A DNA stretch of 64,000 nucleotides from Serratia bockelmannii (GCF_008011855.1 NZ_VOUX01000001.1:62001-126000), one strand, 5' to 3'. Positions 1-9,172 are shown, counted from the first letter of the stretch. Notes: generated by a model not told the origin, from the sequence alone. Translations and numbers: made by a program.

Positions 1-544
1 AGGTCGCCAGCGCGGTGTAGGCGGTGCCGGAACTTTGCGGATCGGCGATTTGAATCTCGCCTTTGTATTCCGGTTTGGTCAGGTCTTTCCAGCACTTGGG
101 CACCGGCAGGTTTTTCTCTTTCAGGCGCTGGGTATTGACGCCAAAGCCGAGAATGCCGACGTAGACCGCCGAGGAGTAGTTGCCTTTCAGCTTGGCTGGA
201 TCGCGGAATTGCGTCATGACTTGTTCGAGGTTGGGCGATTTGTACGGTTGCAGCAGCCCCATTTCACCGGCCTGGGATTGCGGATCGAGCGTGCCGCCGT
301 ACCAGACGTCCGCCTGCGGGTTCTTCTTCTCGGCGTCCACTTTCGCCAGCGTGCTGCCGGAACCGTTGCGGATAAACGCGGTTTTCACGTCATATTTCTC
401 GCCGAAGGCTTTGGTTTCCGCTTCGCACATTTCATTGGTGGCGCTGCAGTAAACCACCAGGCGGCCCTTGGCGTGCGCGGCGCCGCTCAGCGTGGCCAAC
501 GCGATGCCGGATGCTATCAGGGTAGTGACCCACGTTTTTTTCAT
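1..544 (-). CDS. afuA: AfuA-like periplasmic ABC substrate-binding protein (3' end outside window)
   Basis: Partial gene: the start codon and about 181 codons are present and the C-terminus lies beyond base 1. The product begins with a Sec signal peptide (MKKTWVTTLIASG... ending AHA) followed by the RLVVYCSATNEMCE segment typical of iron(III)/AfuA-type binding proteins. AfuA proteins were first called ferric-binding but were later shown to bind hexose phosphates. The setting favours the sugar-phosphate role, because the three upstream genes are UhpC-, UhpB- and UhpA-like. The ATG overlaps the stop of the UhpC-like gene (ATGA), so the two are probably translationally coupled. Seen: sequence type and overlap. 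Inferred: hexose-phosphate ligand. The afuBC genes would be expected just outside the window. Confidence 0.8.
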   Translation of the reverse strand, partial: MKKTWVTTLIASGIALATLSGAAHAKGRLVVYCSATNEMCEAETKAFGEKYDVKTAFIRNGSGSTLAKVDAEKKNPQADVWYGGTLDPQSQAGEMGLLQPYKSPNLEQVMTQFRDPAKLKGNYSSAVYVGILGFGVNTQRLKEKNLPVPKCWKDLTKPEYKGEIQIADPQSSGTAYTALAT

Positions 545-1845
545 TGTTTTATCCTTCTCTCGGTAGAGGTGGTAACGCTCGCCATCAGCAGCGGCATCAG
601 CAATAAACCCATAAGAACGGCGGCGATCGACAGCAAACTGAACATGCCTGACCAGCCATAGCCTTCGATAACCCGCGACAGCGGCCAGCCCGCCAGCGCC
701 GCCCCCAGATAGGCGAACAGGCCGAGAAAGCCGGTGATGGAGCCCGCGGCGCCTTTGTGCCCGCATTCCACGGCGGCGAGGCCAATCAGCATCTGTGGGC
801 CGAAGACAAAGAAGCCCACCGCGAAAAAACAGCCCGCCAGCAGCGCGTAGTGATGCACCGGCGCCAGCCACAGCGCGGCGACGGAAACCATCAGCCCGAG
901 CGTGAACAGCAAAATCATCGGCGCGCGCTGCCCGCCGAACAGCACATCCGAACCCCAGCCGGCGAACAGCGCACCGAGCAGGCCGCCTATTTCGAACAGC
1001 ATCACCGTGGCGTTGGCGCTGAGCAGGTTGACGCCGTGGCTTTCCGTCAGCCAGAGATTGCCCCAGTCGTTCAACGCGATGCGGATCAGGTAGACCAGCA
1101 CGTAAGAGACGCCGAGCAGCCAGATCATCGGGTTCTTCAGCATCGTGGTGCGCAACATCTGCCACAGCCCCATCGGCGGGCTTTGCTGTTCCTGGCGCAG
1201 CTCCAGCGGATCGTAGCGCCACTGGCCGACCGACGGCAGGCCTTCTTCCTGCGGCGTGCCTGTCAGCTGCCGCGTGAGCCAGATGCCCAGCACCATGCTG
1301 ACGGCCCCCGGGATCAACATCGCCGCCTGCCAGCCCCAGCGCTGGGCGGCGAAGGCGCTGATCAACGGCACGATCGCGCCGCCGAGGTTGATCGACATAT
1401 TCCAGCAGCCCCACCAGAAGCCGCGCTCATTGCGCGAATACCAGTGGGTCAGCAGCCGCGCGCAGGGCGGCCAGCCCCAGCCCTGAAAGAAGCCGTTCAG
1501 CGCCCAGACCGCCAGCAGCAGCGTCAGCGATTCGCCGAAGGCGAACGCCACGTTCAGCAAACCGGTGGCGAACAGGCCGATCCCCATAAACCCGCGCTGC
1601 CCATGGCCGTCGTGCCACAATCCGGCGGCGAATTTCGACAGGCCGTAGCTCAGATAAAACAGCGAGCCGAGCAGGCCGATGTCCCCTTTATCCAGCCCCA
1701 AATCCGTTTGCAGCGCCGGCAGCACGTAATTCACGCTTTTGCGCGTCAGGTAAAAGGCGGCGTACCCGATGACCATATACAGCAGCAGTCGCGGACGCAG
1801 CGCGCGGTAACGATGATCGATTTCAGATGCCGAGCGTGCTTGCAT
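541..1845 (-). CDS. uhpC: UhpC-like MFS sugar-phosphate sensor/transporter
   Basis: 434-residue membrane protein of the organophosphate:phosphate antiporter family (UhpC/UhpT/GlpT/PgtP). An N-terminal AFYLTRKSVNYV segment and about twelve hydrophobic helices fit the family, and the length is close to E. coli UhpC (about 439). In the Uhp system UhpC binds external glucose-6-phosphate and activates the UhpB kinase; here it follows uhpB- and uhpA-like genes on the same strand with an 84-base gap after uhpB. It overlaps the AfuA-like gene by four bases. Whether it senses, transports or both cannot be told from sequence; no separate uhpT is visible, and the ABC system downstream may be the regulated transporter. 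Confidence 0.8.
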   Translation of the reverse strand: MQARSASEIDHRYRALRPRLLLYMVIGYAAFYLTRKSVNYVLPALQTDLGLDKGDIGLLGSLFYLSYGLSKFAAGLWHDGHGQRGFMGIGLFATGLLNVAFAFGESLTLLLAVWALNGFFQGWGWPPCARLLTHWYSRNERGFWWGCWNMSINLGGAIVPLISAFAAQRWGWQAAMLIPGAVSMVLGIWLTRQLTGTPQEEGLPSVGQWRYDPLELRQEQQSPPMGLWQMLRTTMLKNPMIWLLGVSYVLVYLIRIALNDWGNLWLTESHGVNLLSANATVMLFEIGGLLGALFAGWGSDVLFGGQRAPMILLFTLGLMVSVAALWLAPVHHYALLAGCFFAVGFFVFGPQMLIGLAAVECGHKGAAGSITGFLGLFAYLGAALAGWPLSRVIEGYGWSGMFSLLSIAAVLMGLLLMPLLMASVTTSTERRIKQ

Positions 1846-1929
1846 AGCCGCCTCCCTGGTGCTGACTATAAGAAGGTGAAAGGGAAAGGGGATGAGAGAA
1901 AGTCCGGAGTGGCTAAGACTTTTTCCTAG

Positions 1930-3471
1930 TTAGTCGGCGGTTTGTTGCAAATTTGTGGGCAGGTTAACAATTACCCGGGTGCCGCGCTGCGTTTCCAGCG
2001 TCAGTTCGCCGCCGAGTGCGCTGACCCGTTCGCGCATCCCCTGAATGCCGAAGCCAGGCACCTTGTCCGCACGGATGCCGATGCCGTTGTCCCGCACCTC
2101 GAGGTGCAAAAGCTCACCCTGTTGATACAAGACGATGGCGACTTCGCTGGCTTCGGCGTGTTTGCACACGTTGTTGAGTAGCTCTTGCAGCAGCCGGTAG
2201 AGGGTGAAGCGCACCGTCTCGCCGGCGGGCGTGTCGATGAGTCGGTAGTCGAAACGGCAGCGGATGCCCCGTTCGCTAAAGGCGAATTCGCTCAGCAGGT
2301 GGTGAAGCGCGTCTTTGAACGTCAGCTCGTCCAGCGCGGGCGGGCGAAGCTGGCGCAGCAGCTGGCGCGTGGAGTGATGAATGCGCCGGGCGAGATCGGC
2401 TATCTGGTTCGCGGCGGCCTGGGTTTGCGCCGGATCGCGCGCCCGTTTGACCAGCTGCGACTGGATTTGAATCGCGGTGATGTTCTGGCCGATTTCATCG
2501 TGCAGCTCGCGCGCCAGGTTTTTCCGCGTGTCTTCTTCGGTGTGGATCAGTTTTTCGGTCAGCGCCCGCCGCGCCGCCAGCTCTTCTTCCAGGCGTCGGC
2601 GATAATGGTGCAGGTTTTGCGCCAGGTGTTGCTGGCGGCTGATGGCGATGCCCAGGCCGATGCCGAGCAGCGCCTGCGTCGCCAGAAAGATTTCCAGCTC
2701 GACCAGATTGCCGAACCCCACGCCGACCTGCCGGGCGAGGGTGATCATCATGCTGCCGAGCAGGCCGGACAACACGCCGCCTTGCCAACCGAATTTCCAC
2801 GCCATCACCACGTTCGGCAAAAACACCACGATCAGCAGCAGGCGTTCGATTTCCGGCGACAGCACCATCTGGGTGCCGATGCCGATAACGAAAAACAGGC
2901 TGCACCAGATGATTAAGGAGGCGCGCAGCGGCGGGTTGGTGGTGTCCAGCCCCAGCAGGTGGTAACGGTGCTGCTGGCGCAGAAATTCAAAGATCAGGTA
3001 GACGAACGGGGTCAGCAAGACGCCGCCGGTAAACGACGCCAGGCCGAGCAACATCGCCGGGCTGTGCGCGAAAGGCGAAAGCAGAGCGGTATTGAGCAGC
3101 GAGGCGGCGGTCACGGTAGCCAGCAGCAGCGTCAGCCGCTGCCAGTAGAGCGGAAAACGGCGCCAGAATCGCTGCGCGAGCGCGGCCGGGAGCAGGGTGA
3201 TGAACGGCGCGGCCAGCAGGCTGTAGCCGCTCAGCAGGCGTTCGCCGTGCAGCCAGAACAGCAGCAGCACCGGCGGTATTATCAGAGCGGGCCAATAGCG
3301 GCGCGCCAGCAAGATCAGCAGCGCGAGATAGACGCCGTGAGACAGAAACAGCGCTGCCTGATTGCCGTTGTGGGTCAGATAGAAGCCGAGCGTCCACAGC
3401 ATCAGCCAGCCACTGCCCCAGGCCAACAGGATAAACAGCGAGATAACCCAAGGGCGGAAGCAGGGTGACAT
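1930..3471 (-). CDS. uhpB: UhpB-like membrane histidine kinase (MASE1)
   Basis: 513-residue kinase. The N-terminal half (about residues 1-275) is a string of hydrophobic helices of MASE1 type. A HisKA_3 dimerisation segment with the phospho-accepting His in ARELHDEIGQN (about residue 324) follows, then a HATPase_c domain with the N box (ELLNNVCKHA) and G boxes (DNGIGI, GFGIQGMRERV). This is the UhpB/NarX class that pairs with LuxR-type regulators. The ATG at 3471 shares one base with the stop of the response-regulator gene (TGATG); a TTG one codon earlier is also possible. Neighbours indicate that it phosphorylates the UhpA-like protein in response to the UhpC-like sensor. Confidence 0.87.
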   Translation of the reverse strand: MSPCFRPWVISLFILLAWGSGWLMLWTLGFYLTHNGNQAALFLSHGVYLALLILLARRYWPALIIPPVLLLFWLHGERLLSGYSLLAAPFITLLPAALAQRFWRRFPLYWQRLTLLLATVTAASLLNTALLSPFAHSPAMLLGLASFTGGVLLTPFVYLIFEFLRQQHRYHLLGLDTTNPPLRASLIIWCSLFFVIGIGTQMVLSPEIERLLLIVVFLPNVVMAWKFGWQGGVLSGLLGSMMITLARQVGVGFGNLVELEIFLATQALLGIGLGIAISRQQHLAQNLHHYRRRLEEELAARRALTEKLIHTEEDTRKNLARELHDEIGQNITAIQIQSQLVKRARDPAQTQAAANQIADLARRIHHSTRQLLRQLRPPALDELTFKDALHHLLSEFAFSERGIRCRFDYRLIDTPAGETVRFTLYRLLQELLNNVCKHAEASEVAIVLYQQGELLHLEVRDNGIGIRADKVPGFGIQGMRERVSALGGELTLETQRGTRVIVNLPTNLQQTAD

Positions 3472-4100
3472 CAATGCCCCGCCAGCAGCTGATGATCGAG
3501 GGCGAAATGCACCAGCTCAATGGTGCTGTTGCACTGCAGCTTGCCCAGGACGTTGGCGCGATGTACGTGTACCGTTTTATGGCTGAGATCGAGCTTGAAA
3601 GCGATCTCCTTTACGCTGTCGCCTCTGACCAGCAGATCGAATATTTCACGCTCGCGCGGGGTCAGCACTTCCAGCGCCGTGGCCGGCTGCTCGCCGCCGC
3701 GCAGCGCCCGCAGCGCGTCGGCGCACAGGTAATGGCCGCCCATCTCGACGGAGCGCACCGCCTGCACCAGTTCTTCCGGCCCGCAGCGTTTGGTCAGATA
3801 GCCGCTGGCGCCGGCGTCCAGCGCGCTCTGCACGAAGGTGGGGGAGTCATAGATGCTGAGGATGATTGCGCGGAACTGCGGCTTCTGCGCCCGCAGGCGT
3901 TTCAACAGGCTCAGGCCGTTTTCATCCGGCATGGCGATGTCCATCACCGCGACGCTGACGTCGTCGCGCAGCAATGCCGGCCAGGCCGCCGCCGCGCTGC
4001 TGTATTGCCCCACCACGTCGATATCGTCCTCGAGGCTGAGCAATTGCGCAAAGCCGGAGCGCACCACTACATGGTCATCCACCAGTATCACACGGATCAT
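3471..4100 (-). CDS. uhpA: UhpA-like NarL/FixJ response regulator
   Basis: 209-residue response regulator: receiver domain with acidic pocket (VDD near residue 8) and phospho-accepting Asp about residue 54 in AVMDIAMP, then a LuxR-type HTH from LTPREREIFDLL to about residue 195. The start at MIRVILVDDH is chosen because the open frame upstream carries no family sequence. First gene of the uhpABC-afuA-like operon; it probably activates the sugar-phosphate uptake genes downstream. I saw no convincing operator in the short upstream gap. Confidence 0.87.
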   Translation of the reverse strand: MIRVILVDDHVVVRSGFAQLLSLEDDIDVVGQYSSAAAAWPALLRDDVSVAVMDIAMPDENGLSLLKRLRAQKPQFRAIILSIYDSPTFVQSALDAGASGYLTKRCGPEELVQAVRSVEMGGHYLCADALRALRGGEQPATALEVLTPREREIFDLLVRGDSVKEIAFKLDLSHKTVHVHRANVLGKLQCNSTIELVHFALDHQLLAGH

Positions 4101-4222
4101 TTTCGCACTCTGTTGCCGAATCATGACCCTATGATGCCTGCCGCCGCGGTGCTGGCAATCAGCCAAGCGCGGTTATGCAATCGATGTAACAGAATCGTAA
4201 TAAAAGGGTGCCACCGGCGTCG

Positions 4223-5017
4223 TCAACGATCCAAATCGATGGCGAAATGCTGCCACAGCGCGGCGCGGCGTTCCTCTTCCGAATGCAGCGTCGTTTCGTG
4301 GCGCTGGTGATCTTCGGTCACGATCAGCTTCATGTCGCTGAGGGTCACCCGGCCGTGCTCCGTCGGCCGTGAGCACACCAGGCGTTGGGTGAAATGCGAC
4401 TGCGGCGAAGTGCTGTGGAAGTGGCACATCTCGTCGAACTCAGGCAATTCACGCGGCTGAACGGTAAAGCGATACAGGGTTTTGGCATGCGAGCGTTGGT
4501 CGCCGTTGCGGCGCTCCAGCAGGTAATACTCACCTTCCTGCTCCAGGTGGAAGGTGCCGCTGGCCTGCGGTTGCGGCTCGGCGGCGACGATTTTGAGCGG
4601 CGTCAGGAAGGAATCGCCGAAACCGACATCCACCAGCCAGGCCTGGCCCGCCAGATCCACCCGCAGCGCCAGATGGTCGTAGGGCGGGCCGAAATGGCCG
4701 TCGCGCGCGCGGATCTCGCCGGAGATGAAGCTCACCTTGAAACCGATCTCCCGCAGCAGCAGGGCAAACAGCGTGTTCAGCTCATAACAGAAACCGCCGC
4801 GGTTACGCTCGACCACCTTGCTGAACAGTGCCTCCGGCGTCAGCTGAATACCCTGATGATAAATAATGCTCAGGTTCTCGAACGGTACGCTCAGCATGTG
4901 GCGATGGTGCAGCTGTTGCAACGTGGGGAGGTCAGGGCGGGCGCCGCCGGTAAAGCCGATATGCTGCAGGTAGCGTTGGGTATCCACAGGGTGTCTCGCA
5001 TGAGAAAAAGTAGGCAT
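4223..5017 (-). CDS. nat: Arylamine N-acetyltransferase
   Basis: 264-residue cytosolic enzyme of the NAT family, which moves acetyl from acetyl-CoA to arylamines, arylhydrazines and arylhydroxylamines. The catalytic triad can be read directly: Cys77 in RGGFCYEL, His115 in YDHLALRV and Asp130 in WLVDVGFGDS, with family spacing and near-normal length. The gene stands alone between the uhp-like operon and an SDR on the opposite strand. No strong ribosome-binding site precedes the ATG; an in-frame GTG ten codons later is a less likely alternative. Confidence 0.92.
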   Translation of the reverse strand: MPTFSHARHPVDTQRYLQHIGFTGGARPDLPTLQQLHHRHMLSVPFENLSIIYHQGIQLTPEALFSKVVERNRGGFCYELNTLFALLLREIGFKVSFISGEIRARDGHFGPPYDHLALRVDLAGQAWLVDVGFGDSFLTPLKIVAAEPQPQASGTFHLEQEGEYYLLERRNGDQRSHAKTLYRFTVQPRELPEFDEMCHFHSTSPQSHFTQRLVCSRPTEHGRVTLSDMKLIVTEDHQRHETTLHSEEERRAALWQHFAIDLDR

Positions 5018-5138
5018 AAAATAGCGGGCTTTGCGGCGTTTGTGAGCGCATTACGTGCTGCGTTGTCACTGCTGCCGCAAACTGTCACTTGCCGGCGCTA
5101 GCCTGTTCCCCTGAGTTCAACGTTGCAGGAGAACCGCT

Positions 5139-5891
5139 ATGCAAGATTTCAAACATCGGGTGGCGCTGGTGACCGGCGCGTCCACCGGCATTGGCGAAGC
5201 GATCGCCGGCGAGCTGTTTCGGCGCGGCGCCACGGTGGTGATGACCGGCCGCCACGCAGTGCCTCTCGCCGCCGCCGCCGCGCGGCTCGATCCCGACGGC
5301 CGACGGGTGATGACGTTGCGGATGGACGTGCGCGATGCGCCGTCGGTGCGGCAGGGTATTGAAGAGATCGTGCGGCGCTGCGGCGCGCTGCATCTACTGG
5401 TCAACAACGCCGGGATCACCGGCCCGCACGAGGTGGATATCGATCGGTACGCGGTCGACGATTGGCACGAGGTGATCGCCACCTGCCTGAGCGGCACGTT
5501 TTTCGGCATGAAGTACGGCCTGCCGGCGATCGTCGCCGGCGGCGGCGGGGCGGTGGTGAACCTCTCTTCCGCCAACGGCGTGGTGGGCATTGCCGGGATC
5601 GCACCTTATACCGCCGCCAAGCATGGCGTGCTGGGCCTGACACGCTCGGCGGCGCTGGAATTCGCCACGCGCGGCGTGCGCGTTAATGCCGTCGGGCCGG
5701 GCTATGTGGATACGCCAGCGATGGGGAAACTGCCAGCGTCGGCGCGGGCGCAGATGGCCGCTTCGCACCCGATGGGGAGGATGGCGACGCGGGAAGAGGT
5801 GGCGAAAACGGTGGCTTTCCTGCTTTCGGACGACAGCAGTTTCACCACCGGCGCGTTTTACAGCATCGACGGCGGTTATACCGCGCGCTGA
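5139..5891 (+). CDS. SDR-family oxidoreductase
   Basis: 250-residue classical short-chain dehydrogenase/reductase. Visible motifs are the nucleotide-binding TGASTGIGE (residues 12-20), the structural NNAG (89-92), the catalytic Ser (about 143-144), and YxxxK (Tyr157, Lys161). The C-terminal IDGGYTAR is typical. A good ribosome-binding site (GCAGGAGAACC) precedes the ATG. Substrate cannot be assigned. Its last 16 bases overlap the convergent LysR gene. Confidence 0.88.
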   Translation: MQDFKHRVALVTGASTGIGEAIAGELFRRGATVVMTGRHAVPLAAAAARLDPDGRRVMTLRMDVRDAPSVRQGIEEIVRRCGALHLLVNNAGITGPHEVDIDRYAVDDWHEVIATCLSGTFFGMKYGLPAIVAGGGGAVVNLSSANGVVGIAGIAPYTAAKHGVLGLTRSAALEFATRGVRVNAVGPGYVDTPAMGKLPASARAQMAASHPMGRMATREEVAKTVAFLLSDDSSFTTGAFYSIDGGYTAR

Positions 5892-6772
5892 GCCAGCGCC
5901 TGCAGCCAACGGAGAAACGCCGCTGCGCCGGGTTTTTCCAGCGTGCGCGGCGGGTAAACTACGTAGTAGGGTTTGCTGAGCCGCAGCGCCGGTTCGGCCA
6001 GGGTGACCAGCTGGCCTTCCGCCAGTTCACGGGCGATCAGCCGCCGCTGGCCGAGCAGCACCCCGCGCCCTTGCACGGCGGCGTCGATGGCCAGCGAGGT
6101 CAGGTTATAGGTTAGCCCGCGCCGCGGCGGCGGCGGCCGATCGGCGGCGGTGAACCACTCGTGCCAGCCCGGCAAAAACTGGCTCTCCTTGCCCCAGTCG
6201 ACGTGGATCAGCGGCAGCTGCGTCCAGTCGCCGCACTCGCGCAGCGCCGGGCTGCACACCGGCTGCACCCAATCCTGAAACAGCTGCACCTTTTCCAGCA
6301 GCGGGTAATCCTGATCGCCGAAGCACAGGGCGAAATCCGCCGCCGAATGGGCGAAATCGACCGCCGCATGGGTGGCGTGCAGCCGCAAATCGCCGTCGGG
6401 GCACTGCGCCAGCCAGTCGCCCAGCGCCGGATTCAGCCATTTAGACGCCAGCGCCGGCAGGGCGAACACCGTCAGCGCCTGTTTGCCGCGCTGGCGTTCG
6501 ACGTGCTGCTGCGCCACGCGCAGCGTTTCGAACGCCTCCTGCACGTAGGCCAGGTAGTCCGCGCCCTGTTCGGTCAGCGTGACGCCGCTTTTGGCGCGAA
6601 TGAACAGCGTGATGCCCAGATGCTGTTCGAGCTGGCGGATTTGCTGGCTGACGGCGGCGGCGGTCAGCGCCAGCACATCCGCCGCAAGGGCCAGGCTGCC
6701 GGTGCGAGCGGCGGTTTCGAACGCCAGAATGGCGCTCAGCTTGGGCAGGCGAGCACGGGACGGTGGCGGCAT
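5876..6772 (-). CDS. LysR-family regulator (GcvA-like)
   Basis: 298-residue LTTR with an N-terminal winged HTH (LSAILAFETAARTGSLALAADVLALT) and a GcvA-type effector domain. It is divergent from a 2OG-Fe(II) oxygenase gene across 116 bases that contain a perfect dyad (6807-6828), so it probably regulates that gene and itself. The C-terminus overlaps the convergent SDR by 16 bases. Effector unknown. Confidence 0.87.
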   Translation of the reverse strand: MPPPSRARLPKLSAILAFETAARTGSLALAADVLALTAAAVSQQIRQLEQHLGITLFIRAKSGVTLTEQGADYLAYVQEAFETLRVAQQHVERQRGKQALTVFALPALASKWLNPALGDWLAQCPDGDLRLHATHAAVDFAHSAADFALCFGDQDYPLLEKVQLFQDWVQPVCSPALRECGDWTQLPLIHVDWGKESQFLPGWHEWFTAADRPPPPRRGLTYNLTSLAIDAAVQGRGVLLGQRRLIARELAEGQLVTLAEPALRLSKPYYVVYPPRTLEKPGAAAFLRWLQALAQRAV

Positions 6773-6806
6773 GGGCAGGACTATCGCTAAGAATTCGTTA
6801 GCTTAT

Positions 6807-6828
6807 CCATAACGTATTTTTGTTATGG
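6807..6828. promoter_or_regulatory. Inverted repeat, probable LysR operator
   Basis: Perfect dyad CCATAAC-N8-GTTATGG in the gap between the divergent LysR and oxygenase genes. Size and placement suit an LTTR binding site; not proven by sequence alone. Confidence 0.55.
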
Positions 6829-6888
6829 CGGCAATGCGCCATTCGCTACAGTGAGAAGCATCCGGCTATCGCACACGAGGGGAACGTC

Positions 6889-7668
6889 ATGCCGCAACTT
6901 GCCGATATTATCGATCTGTCCGTCCATCCCATCGACGACGCCGCATTCCGCGCCCGTTGCAGGCAAACGCTGGCGCGCGCCGGCGCGCTGGTGCTGCCGG
7001 GATTTCTGCGCCCCGCCGCGCTGGCGACGGTAAGGCTGGAAGGTGCCGAACAGCACCACGCGGCGTTTTACGCCAGCAGCAAACACAACGTGTATCTACG
7101 GCCGCAGGACGACGCGCTGCCGGCCGACCATGCGCGCAACCGGCTGGTGGTGTCATCCAAGGGCTGCATTACCGACGAGGATATCCCATCGCAGTCGCCG
7201 CTGCGTGCGCTGTACGATGCTCCGGCGTTTCGCGAGTTTCTCTGCGCGGTGTTGGATGAGGCGCAGCTGTATCCCTACGCCGATCGGCTGTCGTCGATCA
7301 ACCTGCATTACGCCCACACCGGTCAGGAGCTGGGCTGGCATTTTGACAACTCCTCGTTCGCCATCACGCTGCTGATCCAGAAACCGCAGGGGGGCGGCCG
7401 TTTCGAATACGTGGAGAACCTGCGCGACGCCGACCGCGGCGAGATGAACTATGCCGGGGTCACGCAGGTGCTGGACGGTGAGCGGGCGGTCAAACAGCTG
7501 GCGATGGAGGAGGGGGATTTAGTGCTGTTTCGCGGGCGCAACGCCATGCACCGGGTGACGCCGACCGAAGGCGACACCACGCGCATGCTGGTGGTGCTGG
7601 CCTACAATGCGCAGCCGGATGTCATGCTGTCGGAAAGCGCCAGAATGACGTTTTACGGCCGGTTATAG
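6889..7668 (+). CDS. 2OG-Fe(II) oxygenase
   Basis: 259-residue non-haem iron dioxygenase. Iron ligands are His151 and Asp153 (GWHFDNSSF) and a distal His221 (AMHRVTP); Arg232 probably binds 2-oxoglutarate. The fold resembles the ArpA/HalD-like group, in which halogenases replace the Asp by Gly. The Asp here points to a hydroxylase rather than a halogenase. The start at MPQLADII is set by the ribosome-binding site CGAGGGG; the upstream frame to 6820 is not family-like. Divergent from a LysR regulator and followed by a terminator. Substrate unknown, perhaps an amino acid. Confidence 0.82.
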   Translation: MPQLADIIDLSVHPIDDAAFRARCRQTLARAGALVLPGFLRPAALATVRLEGAEQHHAAFYASSKHNVYLRPQDDALPADHARNRLVVSSKGCITDEDIPSQSPLRALYDAPAFREFLCAVLDEAQLYPYADRLSSINLHYAHTGQELGWHFDNSSFAITLLIQKPQGGGRFEYVENLRDADRGEMNYAGVTQVLDGERAVKQLAMEEGDLVLFRGRNAMHRVTPTEGDTTRMLVVLAYNAQPDVMLSESARMTFYGRL

Positions 7669-7673
7669 CGGAT

Positions 7674-7700
7674 AAAAAAACCGCCCCGGAGGGCGGTTTG
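7674..7700. terminator. Bidirectional intrinsic terminator
   Basis: Stem CCGCCC/GGGCGG with a four-base loop, flanked by seven A on the left (U-run for the minus strand) and TTT on the right. It lies between the convergent oxygenase and ansP genes and can end both transcripts. Confidence 0.85.
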
Positions 7701-7705
7701 TCGAT

Positions 7706-9172
7706 TCAGTGCGGGTTCTGCTCTTCGTGAGCCTGCTGCTCCCGCTTCACTTCCTGCGCGCGCTTGCGCAGGCCGAACCAGCCCAGCGTCAGCAGCACCG
7801 CCAGCACCGGAATGGTGGCGATGGTCCAGGTGCCGTTCGGATAATCGAACGCCATCATCACCACGACGACCAGCAGGAACGCCAGCGTCAGCCAGGAGGT
7901 GAACGGCGCGCCCGGCATTCTGAACGATACCGGCTGCGCACGGCCTTCGCGCACGGCTTTGCGCAGGCGCATCTGGCAAACGATGATAAACGCCCAGGAG
8001 GCGATGATGCCCAGCGAAGCGATGTTTAGCACGATCTCGAAAACCCGCGACGGCACCAGGTAGTTGAGCACCACGCCGATCACGTAGATGCCGCAGGTAA
8101 CCAGGATGCCGGCGTAAGGCACCTGCTGGCTGCTCATTTTAGCCATCAGCTTCGGCGCGGAGCCGCCCATCGCCAGTGAACGTAGGATGCGGCCGGTGGA
8201 ATAGAGGCCGGAGTTGAGGCTGGACAGCGCGGCGGTCAACACCACGATGTTCATGATGGTGCCGATGTAAGGCACGCCCAGCTTGCTGAAGAAGGTCACG
8301 AACGGGCTTTGGCCGGCCTGATAGGCGTTCCACGGCAGCAGCAGCACTAGCAGCACCACGGAGCCGACGTAGAACAGACCGATACGCCAGATCACGCTGT
8401 TGATCGCTTTGGGCATCATTTTAGCCGGATCTTTACACTCGCCGGCGGCGGTGCCGATAAGCTCGATGCCGGCGAAGGCGAAGATCACCCCTTGCACCAG
8501 CACCAGCGCCGGCAGCAGGCCGTGCGGGAACATGCCGCCGTTTTCGGTGATCAGGTGCATGCCGGTGGTGTGGCCGGCGACCGGGGTGCCGGTGCCGAGG
8601 AAGACGACGCCAACAATCAGGAACAGCGCGATAGCGACGACCTTGATCAGCGCGAACCAGAACTCCATCTCGGCGAACCACTTCACGCCGATCATGTTCA
8701 TGGTGGCGACGATGCCGAGCGCGCCGAGGGCAAACAGCCACTGCGGCACGTCGGCAAAGGTGCCCCAGTAGTGCATATATAGCGCCACCGCGGTGATGTC
8801 GACGATGCCGGTCATCGCCCAGTTGAGGAAATACATCCAGCCGGCGACGTAAGAGGCTTTCTCACCGAGAAACTCGCGGGCGTAAGAAACGAAGCTGCCG
8901 CTGGAAGGGCGATGCAGCACCAGTTCGCCCAGCGCGCGCAGGATGAAGAAAGAGAAAATCCCGCACACCAGGTAGACCAGCGCCAGCGCAGGCCCGGCCA
9001 ACTCGAGACGGCCGCCGGTACCGAGGAACAAGCCGGTACCGATGGAGCCACCGATGGCGATCATTTGGATTTGCCGGTTGCCCATGCTTTTGTGATAACC
9101 GGATTCATGAGAGTCTAGCCAGCGTCTTCTGGCGGCGTGTTTGTCATCCGCCGACTTTTTTTGTGAGTGCAT
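7706..9172 (-). CDS. ansP: L-asparagine permease AnsP
   Basis: 488-residue amino-acid permease of the APC family, inner membrane, about twelve helices. The sequence is nearly collinear with E. coli AnsP: conserved N-terminal MGNRQIQMIAIGGSIGTGLF, the LHRPSSGSFVSYAREFLGEKA loop region and AAGECKDPAKMMPKAINSVI. It should import L-asparagine with protons. Transcribed alone, with a long AT-rich upstream region (9173-9609) that holds possible CRP- and Fur-like sites. Confidence 0.93.
   Translation of the reverse strand: MHSQKKSADDKHAARRRWLDSHESGYHKSMGNRQIQMIAIGGSIGTGLFLGTGGRLELAGPALALVYLVCGIFSFFILRALGELVLHRPSSGSFVSYAREFLGEKASYVAGWMYFLNWAMTGIVDITAVALYMHYWGTFADVPQWLFALGALGIVATMNMIGVKWFAEMEFWFALIKVVAIALFLIVGVVFLGTGTPVAGHTTGMHLITENGGMFPHGLLPALVLVQGVIFAFAGIELIGTAAGECKDPAKMMPKAINSVIWRIGLFYVGSVVLLVLLLPWNAYQAGQSPFVTFFSKLGVPYIGTIMNIVVLTAALSSLNSGLYSTGRILRSLAMGGSAPKLMAKMSSQQVPYAGILVTCGIYVIGVVLNYLVPSRVFEIVLNIASLGIIASWAFIIVCQMRLRKAVREGRAQPVSFRMPGAPFTSWLTLAFLLVVVVMMAFDYPNGTWTIATIPVLAVLLTLGWFGLRKRAQEVKREQQAHEEQNPH

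Noticed and set aside
757-1929. 390-codon ORF opposite the UhpC-like gene, and similar long antisense ORFs elsewhere (for example 33500-34729, 40847-42715)
   Set aside because: High GC leaves few stops on the opposite strand; products are Gln/Arg/His-rich with no domains, mirroring real genes.
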